Below are positions 1 through 7,614 of a stretch of 64,000 nt of DNA, in pieces. The notes under the pieces were generated by a model. The model saw only the letters and a list, made by a program, of their open reading frames with translations. It had not been told where the DNA came from and did not search any database. Location of the stretch: contig NZ_JH921518.1 in the NCBI RefSeq assembly GCF_000299035.1, positions 284,439 to 348,438 on the forward strand, written 5' to 3'. The stretch's first letter is position 1; the number at the start of each line of letters is the position of its first letter. The position numbers and the translations under genes were made by a program. Origin of the DNA: Bacillus bingmayongensis (GTDB lineage Bacteria > Bacillota > Bacilli > Bacillales > Bacillaceae_G).

Positions 1-2
1 GG

Positions 3-476
3 GTTACGGATGTGACAGAATTCCATTTATTCGGGAAGAAGCTCTATTTATCGCCAGTTTTAGATCTCTTTAATGGTGAAATCATTGCTTATAATATAGA
101 AACACGACCTGTATTTCCACTCGTTACAAAGATGTTAGATCAAGCGTTTGAGCGTTTAAACGAAGGTGATTCCCCTATACTCCATTCGGATCAAGGGTGG
201 CAATATCAAATGACTCAATACCAGCACTTACTTAAAGAACATCAAATTACGCAAAGTATGTCCCGTAAGGGCAACTGTTTAGATAACGCAGTCATTGAAA
301 ATTTCTTTGGGTTATTAAAATCTGAATTACTTTATCTACAAGAGTTCGAAAGCATGGAACATTTTACTTTGGAATTAGAAAAATATATTTACTATTACAA
401 TCACAAACGTATTAAGATAAAACTAAAAGGATTGATCCCTGTACAATACAGAATCCAATCCTTATTAGCTACTTAG
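3..476 (+). CDS. IS3-family transposase orfB, C-terminal part (5' end outside window)
   Basis: The frame is open from base 3, so the GTG at 12 is not the true start and the gene begins before the window. It carries an rve-type integrase core. The catalytic triad is visible: the first Asp in the codon at 9-11 (VTDVTEF), the second Asp in HSDQGWQYQ, and the Glu in [12 protein letters not shown], with the usual Lys/Arg-rich end ([20 protein letters not shown]). This pattern is typical of IS150-group OrfB, which moves the element by a copy-out circle intermediate and is normally made as a -1 frameshift fusion with OrfA. No frameshift or stop interrupts the visible part, so it could be active if the left part is whole. 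Confidence 0.9.
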   Translation, partial: VTDVTEFHLFGKKLYLSPVLDLFNGEIIAYNIETRPVFPLVTKMLDQAFERLNEGDSPILHSDQGWQYQMTQYQHLLKEHQITQSMSRKGNCLDNAVIENFFGLLKSELLYLQEFESMEHFTLELEKYIYYYNHKRIKIKLKGLIPVQYRIQSLLAT

Positions 477-482
477 AATATT

Positions 483-507
483 TGTCTAACTTTTTGGGTT
501 CACTTCA
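483..507 (+). repeat. IS right terminal inverted repeat
   Basis: The stretch begins TGTCTAACTTTTTGGG and ends TTCA, directly after the transposase stop. It resembles the terminal repeats of IS150-group elements. The partner repeat is outside the window, so this rests on recognition and position. Confidence 0.6.
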
Positions 508-541
508 GATCCAAAGGGGTGTTTTTATAAACACCGTGACC

Positions 542-607
542 TTATTTAAAAGCGACAACATCACGAAAATCTATTTCTATATACTCTTTATTTACAAATT
601 CACTCAT
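542..607 (-). CDS. Possible 21-residue small protein or gene remnant beside the IS
   Basis: An ATG at 607 is preceded at good spacing by a strong GGAGGG site and opens a 21-codon frame starting MSEFVNKEYIEIDF and ending in TAA. It follows the terminator of the alpha/beta hydrolase on the same strand. A 7-bp stem with a 4-base loop (518-535) comes just after it, and then the IS end at 507. The family is not recognised. It may be a real small protein or the start of a gene whose remainder was lost near the IS insertion. The ribosome site is the main support. Confidence 0.35.
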   Translation of the reverse strand: MSEFVNKEYIEIDFRDVVAFK

Positions 608-631
608 GCTTTCCCTCCAAATTTCCAAAAA

Positions 632-664
632 GAAAACCCACTTCGGCAAAAGTGAGGTTTCTTT
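632..664 (-). terminator. Rho-independent terminator of the alpha/beta hydrolase
   Basis: A ten-pair stem with one bulge (arms 634-643 and 650-660) is followed on the minus strand by TTCTTTTT. Confidence 0.75.
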
Positions 665-1588
665 TTATATAATATGTTCATCTAACCAAGAAATCAAATC
701 TTGGAATACTTCATCTCTATTCACTTCATGGAACATTTCATGCCTTCCATTTTCATACAAACGAAGTGTTACATCTTTTACACCACATTTTTTATACATA
801 TCGTATACTTCTTTTACGCCTTTTCCCATGTCGCCTACTGGATCACGATCTCCAGAAAAAATATGTATGGGAAGGTCTTTCGGCGTTTTCTTATATTCCT
901 CTAGTTTATTCACTTCAAGCACACCATTAAATAATTCACGGTAAAAACTCGTTGAACAAATAAAACCACATAATGGATCTTCTATGTATCTATCAACTTG
1001 ATTTGTATCTGAAGAAAGCCAATCAAACTTTGTCCGATTCGGTTTAAAGTTCGAATTGAAATTCCCAAATGATAAAAAGTTCAACATTGGACTTTTTGTT
1101 TTTGCACCGCGAAGCTTCATTTCAATCGTTGCTACTTTATGACCTATTACACCTAAAAATCCAGGATTTCCGCCTGTCCCAGAAATAAGGAATCCATCAT
1201 ATAGTTCACCGCGCAGTTGCACAGCACGCCTTGATAAGAAAGAACCCATACTGTGCCCTAATAAAAAGAGCGGACAAGTATGTTCATTACGAATCAGTTC
1301 CGATACAAAGACTACGTCAGAAACAGCCTGATTCCAGCCATCATTTGGTTCAAAATGACCATAATCCTCTTCTTGTTTTGCTGTTTTCCCATGTCCCCGA
1401 TGATCATGAGCATACACACCATATCCAGCTTTCAATAAGGCATCAATGCATTCTGTATAGACACCAGCATGTTCCGTCATACCATGTGCAATCTGTACAA
1501 TTCCACGTGGTTCACTTTCCGGCAGCCACTTACGTAAATAAATTTCCGATCCATCCAATGCCGTAACAAAGCTTTCCTGTATGTCCAT
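665..1588 (-). CDS. Alpha/beta hydrolase, monoacylglycerol lipase/lysophospholipase type
   Basis: The 307-residue protein has the serine hydrolase fold. Features seen are an oxyanion-loop HGMTEHAG (~35-42), HDHRGHGKT (~61-69), the nucleophile elbow GHSMG (Ser113), a late Asp in FSGDRDPVG and the catalytic His in GRHEMFH. This spacing matches the PldB/monoglyceride lipase group (COG2267), which cleaves acyl esters of glycerolipids in the cytoplasm or at the membrane. The frame can be opened 12 codons earlier, but a GGAGGG site stands seven bases before the ATG at 1588, so that start is chosen. There is no signal peptide. The exact substrate is not predictable. The gene is monocistronic, with its own terminator and a bcr1-like repeat upstream. 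Confidence 0.85.
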   Translation of the reverse strand: MDIQESFVTALDGSEIYLRKWLPESEPRGIVQIAHGMTEHAGVYTECIDALLKAGYGVYAHDHRGHGKTAKQEEDYGHFEPNDGWNQAVSDVVFVSELIRNEHTCPLFLLGHSMGSFLSRRAVQLRGELYDGFLISGTGGNPGFLGVIGHKVATIEMKLRGAKTKSPMLNFLSFGNFNSNFKPNRTKFDWLSSDTNQVDRYIEDPLCGFICSTSFYRELFNGVLEVNKLEEYKKTPKDLPIHIFSGDRDPVGDMGKGVKEVYDMYKKCGVKDVTLRLYENGRHEMFHEVNRDEVFQDLISWLDEHII

Positions 1589-1701
1589 TTTGACACCCTC
1601 CAAATCCATTATGTATCTCTTCATAAAATGAATGAGTATTCATTATTCTTACTATGTATTATATGCAATTGTTGCCCTTATGACAAACACTGTATTTTCT
1701 A

Positions 1702-1856
1702 TTTACTCCACTATTCGCGGGCAGTAAAACTTTCACTTCAAAATCCGGTGAAAACGAAGAGGCTAGGTAAGATGCGGACTACTCGTAAAATCCCGATTGG
1801 TGAGGGCTAATAATCGATGCTGGATGAAGCCTTCACTGATTAAAGTTTCACTTTAT
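1702..1856 (+). repeat. bcr1-like dispersed repeat, copy 1 (155 bp)
   Basis: It is bounded by TTTAC (1702) and TTTAT (1856). It shares with the copies at 27970 and 52992 the blocks GGGCAGT, CTTCAAAAT, GATTGGTG and TTTCACTTTAT in the same order and spacing. Size and TTTAT ends agree with the bcr1 repeat known from the B. cereus group, a structured, transcribed, non-autonomous element. It lies between the hydrolase and dioxygenase promoters. Confidence 0.7.
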
Positions 1857-1939
1857 CAAACTATTCTCTTGACGAAAATAAAATAAAATTATATAGTTAC
1901 TTACATAAAGTAATCTATATATTTTAGGAGGTTTCACTT

Positions 1940-2701
1940 ATGATGCCATCATTATTTTTAGCACACGGCTCACCAATGCTTGCTATTCAAGATACAGATT
2001 ATACACGTTTTTTAAAAACACTCGGAGAAACATATAAACCAAAAGCAATTGTTATTTTTACAGCACACTGGGAAAGTGAAGTATTAACCATTTCATCTTC
2101 AGATGATGAATATGAAACAATTTATGATTTTGGCGGGTTCCCTCCCGAATTATATGAAATAAAATATAAAGCAAAAGGTTCTTCAGCCATTGCAACAATG
2201 CTAGAAACAAAATTTAAGAATAAAGGGATTCCAGTTCGCAAAGATACAACTCGAGGATTAGATCACGGTTCATGGACACTACTGCATCGTATGTATCCAA
2301 AAGCTGATATACCTGTCGTTCAAATTTCAGTACATCCTTTCCTTCCCGCAAAAGAGCAATATGAAATTGGACAGGCGATTCAAGGACTTGGACAAGAGGA
2401 TATTTTAGTAATCGGCAGCGGTGTTACTGTGCATAATTTACGCGCGCTCAAATGGGATCAAACAACACCTGAACGATGGGCTGTCGAATTTGATGACTGG
2501 ATTATAAATCATATGCAAAATAACGATAAAGATGCATTATTTAACTGGGAAAGTGCTGCTCCTCACGCACATTTAGCCGTTCCAAGAGCAGAGCATTTTG
2601 TCCCTCTTTTCATCGCTATGGGAAGTGGTAATACTGACGGAAAAGTCATTCATCGTAGCTATGAACTTGGAACATTAAGTTATCTTTGCTTTCAATTTTA
2701 A
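1940..2701 (+). CDS. Class III extradiol ring-cleavage dioxygenase (DODA/YgiD-LigB type)
   Basis: The 253-residue protein starts with MMPSLFLAHGSP, where His9 is the first metal ligand of the LigB-type fold. His43 (FTAHWES) and the DHGSW motif (~110) follow, as in YgiD/4,5-DOPA extradiol dioxygenases. These cytosolic non-heme metal enzymes open catechol-type rings; the natural substrate of the bacterial members is mostly unknown. An AGGAGG site lies before two adjacent ATGs, so the start could be one codon later. The gene stands alone and ends in a strong bidirectional terminator shared with the convergent MFS gene. Length is normal for the family. Confidence 0.85.
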   Translation: MMPSLFLAHGSPMLAIQDTDYTRFLKTLGETYKPKAIVIFTAHWESEVLTISSSDDEYETIYDFGGFPPELYEIKYKAKGSSAIATMLETKFKNKGIPVRKDTTRGLDHGSWTLLHRMYPKADIPVVQISVHPFLPAKEQYEIGQAIQGLGQEDILVIGSGVTVHNLRALKWDQTTPERWAVEFDDWIINHMQNNDKDALFNWESAAPHAHLAVPRAEHFVPLFIAMGSGNTDGKVIHRSYELGTLSYLCFQF

Positions 2702-2713
2702 TTGATTTTAATC

Positions 2714-2748
2714 AAAAAGGATGAAGCACCACTCGCTTCATCCTTTTT
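2714..2748. terminator. Bidirectional terminator between dioxygenase and MFS gene
   Basis: A perfect 14-pair stem (2714-2727 with 2735-2748) is flanked by A and T runs, so it can serve both convergent genes. Confidence 0.85.
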
Positions 2749-2786
2749 GGTTTACCCAGCATTAACGCTCTATATAATTCACCTCA

Positions 2787-4001
2787 TTAACTAACTTCCA
2801 AATGCTCTTTTTCTGATATCTCTGCGCTTTTACTATTGAAATATACCCAAATGCAGGCCATGAATAAAAGCGATGCTGTAGAGAAAAATACATATTGAAA
2901 TCCAGCATGTGCAGCAATTTGTCCACCGAGTACTGGTCCAATCATATTCCCTAAAAACTGAAAGGATTGATTATAACCAAAGACACGTCCAGTTACATGA
3001 TGTGGTGTATGTTGTTTTAGTAGAGTTTGTACGGAAGGTAACAATCCAGCTTGTGCAATCCCTAATAGAAAACGCAGTATTAATAATTGCCAAGCAGCTG
3101 TCACAAATGCTTGAGGGATAAAGATAATTCCTGCAACAAACAATGCTACAATTAAAGTTTTTTGAGGACCAATATGATCCGATAATCTTCCTAGTTTAGG
3201 AGCTGCTAAAATCACAGCTAAACCTGTCGCAGACATCACTGCCCCCGCAATTATTTCAATATGAGCTGTATGAGGACCCGCTAAATGTTTCACATACAAC
3301 GTAATAATAGGTTGTATTGACATATTTGCAAGTTGAATCATAAAAGTTGCTACAAATAAACTGATAATAAAGTGTTTTGCCGGAACCATCGTCCATACTT
3401 TTTTTGGTTGCTCTTTTTTCGCTTGAACAGAATGATTCGATTCATGTAAGAAGAAAAAAACAATTAAAAATGAAAGAAATAAAAAAGCACCCGTTATAAA
3501 AAATACGTGGCGCATTCCGATTAATTCAGACAAATACCCACCAAGCATTGGTCCAAGTAATGAACCACTTACACCGCCAGTTGATATAGTAGAAATCGCC
3601 CAACCTGAATGTTCTTTCGGTGTTTCTGCTGCAACGAATGTCATTGCAGTGGAGAGAAAACCAGATACAGCTCCCATTAAAAAACGGAGTGCGACTAATT
3701 GATACACATTTGTGACAAAACCCATGAGTGTCATAATAATCGCCATCCCAAGGCTTGCACGAATAAGCATCAATTTCCGTCCATGTATATCACCGAGTTT
3801 TCCCCATATTGGCGATACAATCGCGCCCATTAAAAAAGTGACCCCGAATGCAATTCCCGACCACTGTGCAATTTCGGATGTACCCGTTACGCCTAGATCC
3901 TCAATATAAAAGGATAAGAATGGTATCACTAAGCTCATACCTGCTGCAGTGGTAAAACAACCAAGCCAACAAATCATTAAATTTCTTTTCCAGCTGGCCA
4001 T
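2787..4001 (-). CDS. MFS multidrug-type efflux transporter (MdtG-like)
   Basis: The 404-residue membrane protein has about twelve hydrophobic segments in two halves. It opens MASWKRNLMICWLGCFTTAAGMS and carries the MFS loop motif GKLGDIHGRK between helices 2 and 3 and its second-half equivalent GRLSDHIG. This resembles MdtG/NorA-like drug:proton antiporters of the 12-helix group. The frame extends further upstream to 4163, but that part is un-MFS-like and overlaps a terminator. An AGAAGGTG site fits the ATG at 4001. It lies downstream of the E1/peptidase gene on the same strand behind a strong hairpin. A role as peptide exporter for that locus is possible but unproven. The substrate is unknown. 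Confidence 0.85.
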   Translation of the reverse strand: MASWKRNLMICWLGCFTTAAGMSLVIPFLSFYIEDLGVTGTSEIAQWSGIAFGVTFLMGAIVSPIWGKLGDIHGRKLMLIRASLGMAIIMTLMGFVTNVYQLVALRFLMGAVSGFLSTAMTFVAAETPKEHSGWAISTISTGGVSGSLLGPMLGGYLSELIGMRHVFFITGAFLFLSFLIVFFFLHESNHSVQAKKEQPKKVWTMVPAKHFIISLFVATFMIQLANMSIQPIITLYVKHLAGPHTAHIEIIAGAVMSATGLAVILAAPKLGRLSDHIGPQKTLIVALFVAGIIFIPQAFVTAAWQLLILRFLLGIAQAGLLPSVQTLLKQHTPHHVTGRVFGYNQSFQFLGNMIGPVLGGQIAAHAGFQYVFFSTASLLFMACIWVYFNSKSAEISEKEHLEVS

Positions 4002-4120
4002 TTTCACACCTTCTTTCTTAGATACCCATTCTACACCCTTCCGCTGAAAAAGTTTAGCAATATGATTCATAGATCGGACGATATTCAATGAAAAGCCATT
4101 CACGTTAAAAAAATGTAAGC

Positions 4121-4174
4121 AAAAATAAAAATTGCTAATAAAGATATATACCTTTATTAGCAATTTTTATTTTT
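4121..4174 (-). terminator. Terminator of the E1/peptidase gene
   Basis: A 23-pair perfect stem (4121-4143 with 4152-4174) overlaps the stop codon of the 4173 gene. It is AT-rich with A/T tails and separates that gene from the MFS gene. Confidence 0.8.
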
Positions 4175-6704
4175 AACTAGAATGGACTATATCTTCTAGT
4201 ACGAACAACTCAAGTTTATTCAAAATTTGGAGCAGTTCATGAATCGCTTGCTCCATAAATTCACCATAAGATATTCCATTTGACATAAAAACTAAAAACT
4301 CTTCCGTACGATACATCCTATTTAATAAAGCCTCTTGCATTTGAATATCTTTCGGAATCCTTGATATCACTTGTTCGCAACATAAGCCAATTGCCAATAA
4401 ATACGCAATTGGAGGTAAAACGTGATCTCCAAATTCAAAAATAAATGAAGTCTTCAAAAGTGGATTTAAATAGGAGTATGTTTCATTTTTAAATTTTATA
4501 TCTTCAAAAAATGGATGCTGATTATACTCTTCTCGAATTCTCAAAAAGTCTGTTGTGGAAATTTCTCCATGATTCTGCACATATTGTATTAAACTCGTTT
4601 CAAATAAATGAACCCCATATGTAGATAAAACAACTTGGTGTATTCTTTTTACATACTGCCTCGCAATTTCTTGCTTTAATTCTGAACTTATATCCTTATT
4701 CCGTAAAATGGCTTGAATACAAGTAATTTCAAAGTAGTATGCCATAATTTCATTTAGTAATTGAGTGCTATCATCAAAGAATGTGTGTCCATAACTTTGA
4801 TTAAAATACGCATGTCCTAATTCATGGCATAATATAAATAAACTATCTACATCTTCATGATAATTAAACAAGATTCTACTTTCTTTTATATTTGGAAAGT
4901 AGTATGTTTTATTCACTTCAATTTCATTGTACACTTGTACAAAATCATATTGAAACATTCTTTCAATATGATTAATCCAGCGCTCTTGTCCGATTTGTTC
5001 TAAACTGCTAAGTATTATTTCTTTTGCTTCATCAATAGAAATGACACTTCTTTCTTCTTCATTATAAGCTAAAAAATCCGCATGAATTTCTCCTGTTGAA
5101 TTTGGAAATATGATTGATAAACTTTTCGTAATAAGAGCATGGAAATTCTCCTGTAATTTCTCCTCAAATGTCTGTAACGTCTCTTTCTTCACTCCAAATA
5201 CTTCTAGGTAATATTCAGGTGTTTCCATAGATAAATATGCTTGCTTACTCTTTGTAAAAAACTGAAGAATTTCATTTCCTTTGCTTTGCAATAACTCGTA
5301 AACTCTTCTCTGCAATTCTTTCTTTTCCTCATAATTCTTTAAGTCACGCATCATTCCGAAAATTTCAGATATAGCATATGTCTCACCTTGATAGACAATT
5401 TTAAGCTCTCGAATGATTTGTAAGTACCGCTCATACTCTGCTGTATTTCCTTCCTGTTCTTCTATATTATGTAGAAGTCTAACAAAATCATGATACCTAT
5501 CCTCGAGTTCCAAAGTAGACAATTGATCCATATGAAGTAAAATGTCGAAAGCTTGATACATAGATAATATATCAATTTCAATTACTTTCGGAAGTATAGA
5601 TCCTTCAGCATACATTATGTTAGAAATTTCATCTATCTTACGCTTCATTTTTTCTTGTTGTAGAGGCATAATTGTTTGCAGCGATTGAATAAACGGATTG
5701 CGGGGAATGAACTCGTCATCGGCTGAAGTCCGGAAGTTTATAAAATCGAAGCTATACGCGCTTTTCATTGCATACTCATCATTGGCAATATCAGCAAATA
5801 TAATTCGACTAATAATAAGCGAAACAGCTAAACCTTGAATAATGGTTCCTCTATTTTCTCGAATCACATATTCTGTATCGTAATTTTGAAAACTATCCTC
5901 AAGTATTAAAGCACTATCATTGCTATTACTTACATGCAATACTTTTACGAAATCATTATGGTATCCCATTAGAAAATACTTAATTTTCTCTTCATCACAA
6001 TAGTTCATGATGTCTTTATGTAGTTGTAACGAAGCTTCATCAAAGCATCCAAAAATATAACTTATCTCATTTAATTTTAATTGTAATAAATCATTAATTG
6101 TTTCTATTTTCTTATCAAACACTTGAACTTTTACATAAGGATCCATTTTACCCACTCTCTCTTGGATAACATGGATTTTTTTCTTTTTAATATCGTCTGT
6201 TTGAAATATCGTTTGTGCTCTAATATTTTTAGGGTGAACCGTATCAAAATCAATTACAATAATCTCACCAACACCAAGTTTCGATAGCGTCATGCACAAT
6301 GTTGCTCCAATCGTACCAACTCCGATAACAACAGCCCTTATCTTCTTCATCTTATGAACAATTGTATCTGCATGTTTAGTGTGATCATGGGTACTGAAAT
6401 AGTTAAAATTTCTAAGATTAAATAACTGTTCTTCTTTATCTCCATCACAACGCTTTTCATATAGAAGTTGATTCTCATTTATAAACTGAATAATACTTTG
6501 TAATTCTTCATCATCTACTCCATTCATGTTCTTCCATGCATATATTTCTTCACGAACATCCCCTACAGGATTCTCTAAAATTTTTAATAATGACCATAGT
6601 TTTTGAAACTCATTTACTTCAATAATGCGCTCTTCCCCATCATAATAAACAACTTCATTTTTGTTAGGATATCCCCTAAAATTTAAACTTGTTTTCAATC
6701 TCAT
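4173..6704 (-). CDS. ThiF/E1-like adenylation domain fused to M3-like metallopeptidase; candidate RiPP maturase
   Basis: The protein has 843 residues and three visible parts. Residues 1-110 may be a small winged-helix peptide-binding (RRE-like) region. Residues ~120-330 are an E1/ThiF-like Rossmann domain, with G128-V-G-T-I-G133, an acidic strand VIDFDTV and NIRAQTIF, as in ThiF, MoeB and MccB; no CxxC zinc pairs were seen. The C-terminal half resembles M3 oligoendopeptidases, with zinc motif HELGH (627-631) and a downstream Glu in LNEIMAYYFE. E1-like enzymes adenylate a peptide C-terminal carboxylate; M3 enzymes cut short peptides. A GGAGAG site fits the ATG. The gene lies 58 bases after a 23-residue Cys-ending peptide gene. 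Inference: it modifies and trims that peptide. All catalytic motifs look intact. The domain order is unfamiliar to me, and no function should be treated as known. Confidence 0.75.
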   Translation of the reverse strand: MRLKTSLNFRGYPNKNEVVYYDGEERIIEVNEFQKLWSLLKILENPVGDVREEIYAWKNMNGVDDEELQSIIQFINENQLLYEKRCDGDKEEQLFNLRNFNYFSTHDHTKHADTIVHKMKKIRAVVIGVGTIGATLCMTLSKLGVGEIIVIDFDTVHPKNIRAQTIFQTDDIKKKKIHVIQERVGKMDPYVKVQVFDKKIETINDLLQLKLNEISYIFGCFDEASLQLHKDIMNYCDEEKIKYFLMGYHNDFVKVLHVSNSNDSALILEDSFQNYDTEYVIRENRGTIIQGLAVSLIISRIIFADIANDEYAMKSAYSFDFINFRTSADDEFIPRNPFIQSLQTIMPLQQEKMKRKIDEISNIMYAEGSILPKVIEIDILSMYQAFDILLHMDQLSTLELEDRYHDFVRLLHNIEEQEGNTAEYERYLQIIRELKIVYQGETYAISEIFGMMRDLKNYEEKKELQRRVYELLQSKGNEILQFFTKSKQAYLSMETPEYYLEVFGVKKETLQTFEEKLQENFHALITKSLSIIFPNSTGEIHADFLAYNEEERSVISIDEAKEIILSSLEQIGQERWINHIERMFQYDFVQVYNEIEVNKTYYFPNIKESRILFNYHEDVDSLFILCHELGHAYFNQSYGHTFFDDSTQLLNEIMAYYFEITCIQAILRNKDISSELKQEIARQYVKRIHQVVLSTYGVHLFETSLIQYVQNHGEISTTDFLRIREEYNQHPFFEDIKFKNETYSYLNPLLKTSFIFEFGDHVLPPIAYLLAIGLCCEQVISRIPKDIQMQEALLNRMYRTEEFLVFMSNGISYGEFMEQAIHELLQILNKLELFVLEDIVHSS

Positions 6705-6725
6705 ATTCTTCTCTCCATTTCATTG

Positions 6726-6757
6726 AAAAAGAAGGTGTTTTCACACCTTCTTCTTTT
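6726..6757 (-). terminator. Intercistronic terminator/attenuator between peptide gene and E1/peptidase gene
   Basis: GAAGGTGT (6731-6738) pairs with ACACCTTC (6743-6750), flanked by A and T runs. On the minus strand the stem is followed by TTTTTC, directly before the next gene's ribosome site. Such a leaky terminator after a precursor gene gives more peptide than enzyme, as in many bacteriocin operons (inference). Confidence 0.75.
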
Positions 6758-6762
6758 TAAAA

Positions 6763-6834
6763 CTAGCATAATAACAAACACACACATTGATTCTCTCGTT
6801 GCGTAGCTTTTTTAATTTTCACAGTTAGTTTCAT
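6763..6834 (-). CDS. Candidate RiPP precursor peptide, 23 residues, Cys-rich C-terminus
   Basis: The ATG at 6834 has an AGGGGG site seven bases upstream. The peptide begins MKLTVKIKK and ends CVCLLLC, with TAG directly after Cys23. A basic N-terminal half (possible leader), a polar linker and a short hydrophobic tail with three cysteines (17, 19, 23) fit a ribosomally made, post-translationally modified peptide. A terminator-like hairpin and then the E1/M3 fusion gene follow on the same strand. It is too short for ordinary gene callers. No known family is recognised. The alternative is a chance ORF or a leader peptide for attenuation, but the ribosome site, hairpin and partner gene together favour a true precursor. 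Confidence 0.6.
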   Translation of the reverse strand: MKLTVKIKKATQRENQCVCLLLC

Positions 6835-6873
6835 TTGAAGACCCCCTTTTTTATGTATTGGTAATACAAGGAT

Positions 6874-6903
6874 ATATTAACAATCATCACCTAATAACTT
6901 CAA
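6874..6903 (-). promoter_or_regulatory. Candidate sigma-A promoter of the peptide locus
   Basis: On the minus strand, TTGAAG (6898-6903) and TAATAT (6874-6879) are separated by 18 bases and lie about 40 bases before the peptide ATG. The match is partial (4/6 in each box). Confidence 0.3.
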
Positions 6904-7214
6904 CTCAATTCCACATATTCAGAATTTTCAGAGGTTGAGAAAACGCTTTCTAATGCCTATTACTTCTACCGTTCTATCATTTATTTCCCAATCAAAAACC
7001 ATTGGCACAATAGCGTTTTATATTTTATCAAGTGAAATATTTTATTCCAAAAATATAATATTTCCAAAATATTTCACTTCAAAATCATTATTCTCTATTG
7101 ATTAAAGAATTGAATACATACCACATTTTTCAAGATGAAACTAAAGTTTATAGAAGACCGTTATGTAACGAATTGACAAAATGATAAAATACAATGTCAA
7201 GGAGAAGTGGTGAT
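6904..7214. other. Gene-free stretch with one AT-rich inverted repeat
   Basis: No supported gene was found on either strand. A 13-pair inverted repeat (7030-7042 with 7067-7079, core AAGTGAAATATTT) could be an old terminator or a binding site. The last bases hold the ribosome site of the DinB pseudogene. Confidence 0.4.
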
Positions 7215-7509
7215 ATGCATTTTAATTTAAAAGAATCTATTAAAATACTGGAACGAGCACCACATACATTGGAGTATTTTTTTATCTGGTCTATCGGATG
7301 AATGGATATAATGTAATGACATCGATGGAACCTGGAATATTTCAGAAGTAATTGTTCACCTCATTGAAGGGGAAAAAAATAATTGAATACTAAGGTTGGA
7401 AATGATTCTTCAAGAAGATAAAAGTAAATCATTTCCAACATTTGATTGCTATTCTTGCCTAAATGAAGCTTGTGAAGGCTCAGTAGAACAAAAATTACTT
7501 CAGCATTAA
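7215..7509 (+). pseudogene. Decayed DinB-superfamily (YfiT-like) gene
   Basis: A good AGGAGAAG site and ATG (7215) begin MHFNLKESIKILERAPHTLEY, typical of small DinB-like metal-binding proteins. One extra T in the T-run near 7275 shifts the frame. After restoring it, SGLSDEW and GTWNISEVIVHLIEGE are readable but broken by an in-frame TAA and later a TGA before LRLEMILQ. The C-terminal half is missing. DinB-like proteins are four-helix-bundle thiol transferases or related enzymes of uncertain role. Three independent lesions show it is dead. Confidence 0.75.
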
Positions 7510-7563
7510 AACTCCGCATTTTCACTAGAGGGGCTTGATTAAACTTTATTCAAAACCCAAAAT

Positions 7564-7614
7564 AAAATGCTATAGAAACAATAGAAGAATTGCTTATTGT
7601 TTCTATAGCATTTT
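7564..7614 (-). terminator. Terminator of the Clp-N/GNAT gene
   Basis: A 20-pair perfect stem (7564-7583 with 7595-7614) ends at the stop codon of the following minus-strand gene. Confidence 0.85.

Larger units (their letters stand above)
1..507 (+). mobile_element. IS3-family (IS150-group) insertion sequence, right part only
   Basis: The window opens inside an insertion sequence. It holds the catalytic end of the transposase and a right terminal inverted repeat at 483-507 that ends in TTCA. The left end and the first ORF lie before base 1, so whether the copy is intact cannot be judged. The next bases (508 on) are host DNA. Confidence 0.85.

Noticed and set aside
3712-3909. Antisense frames inside long genes (for example within the MFS, ilv, hflX and SNF2 genes)
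   Set aside because: They mirror well-supported genes on the other strand, have no ribosome sites and no domain content.
4173-6704. Calling the E1-like protein a molybdopterin or thiamine enzyme (MoeB/ThiF)
   Set aside because: It carries a metallopeptidase half, lacks visible CxxC zinc pairs and has no moa/thi genes nearby. The short peptide gene is a better context.
7215-7509. An intact DinB-like gene or programmed frameshift
   Set aside because: Besides the T-run shift there are two in-frame stops and the C-terminal half is gone, so recoding cannot rescue it.
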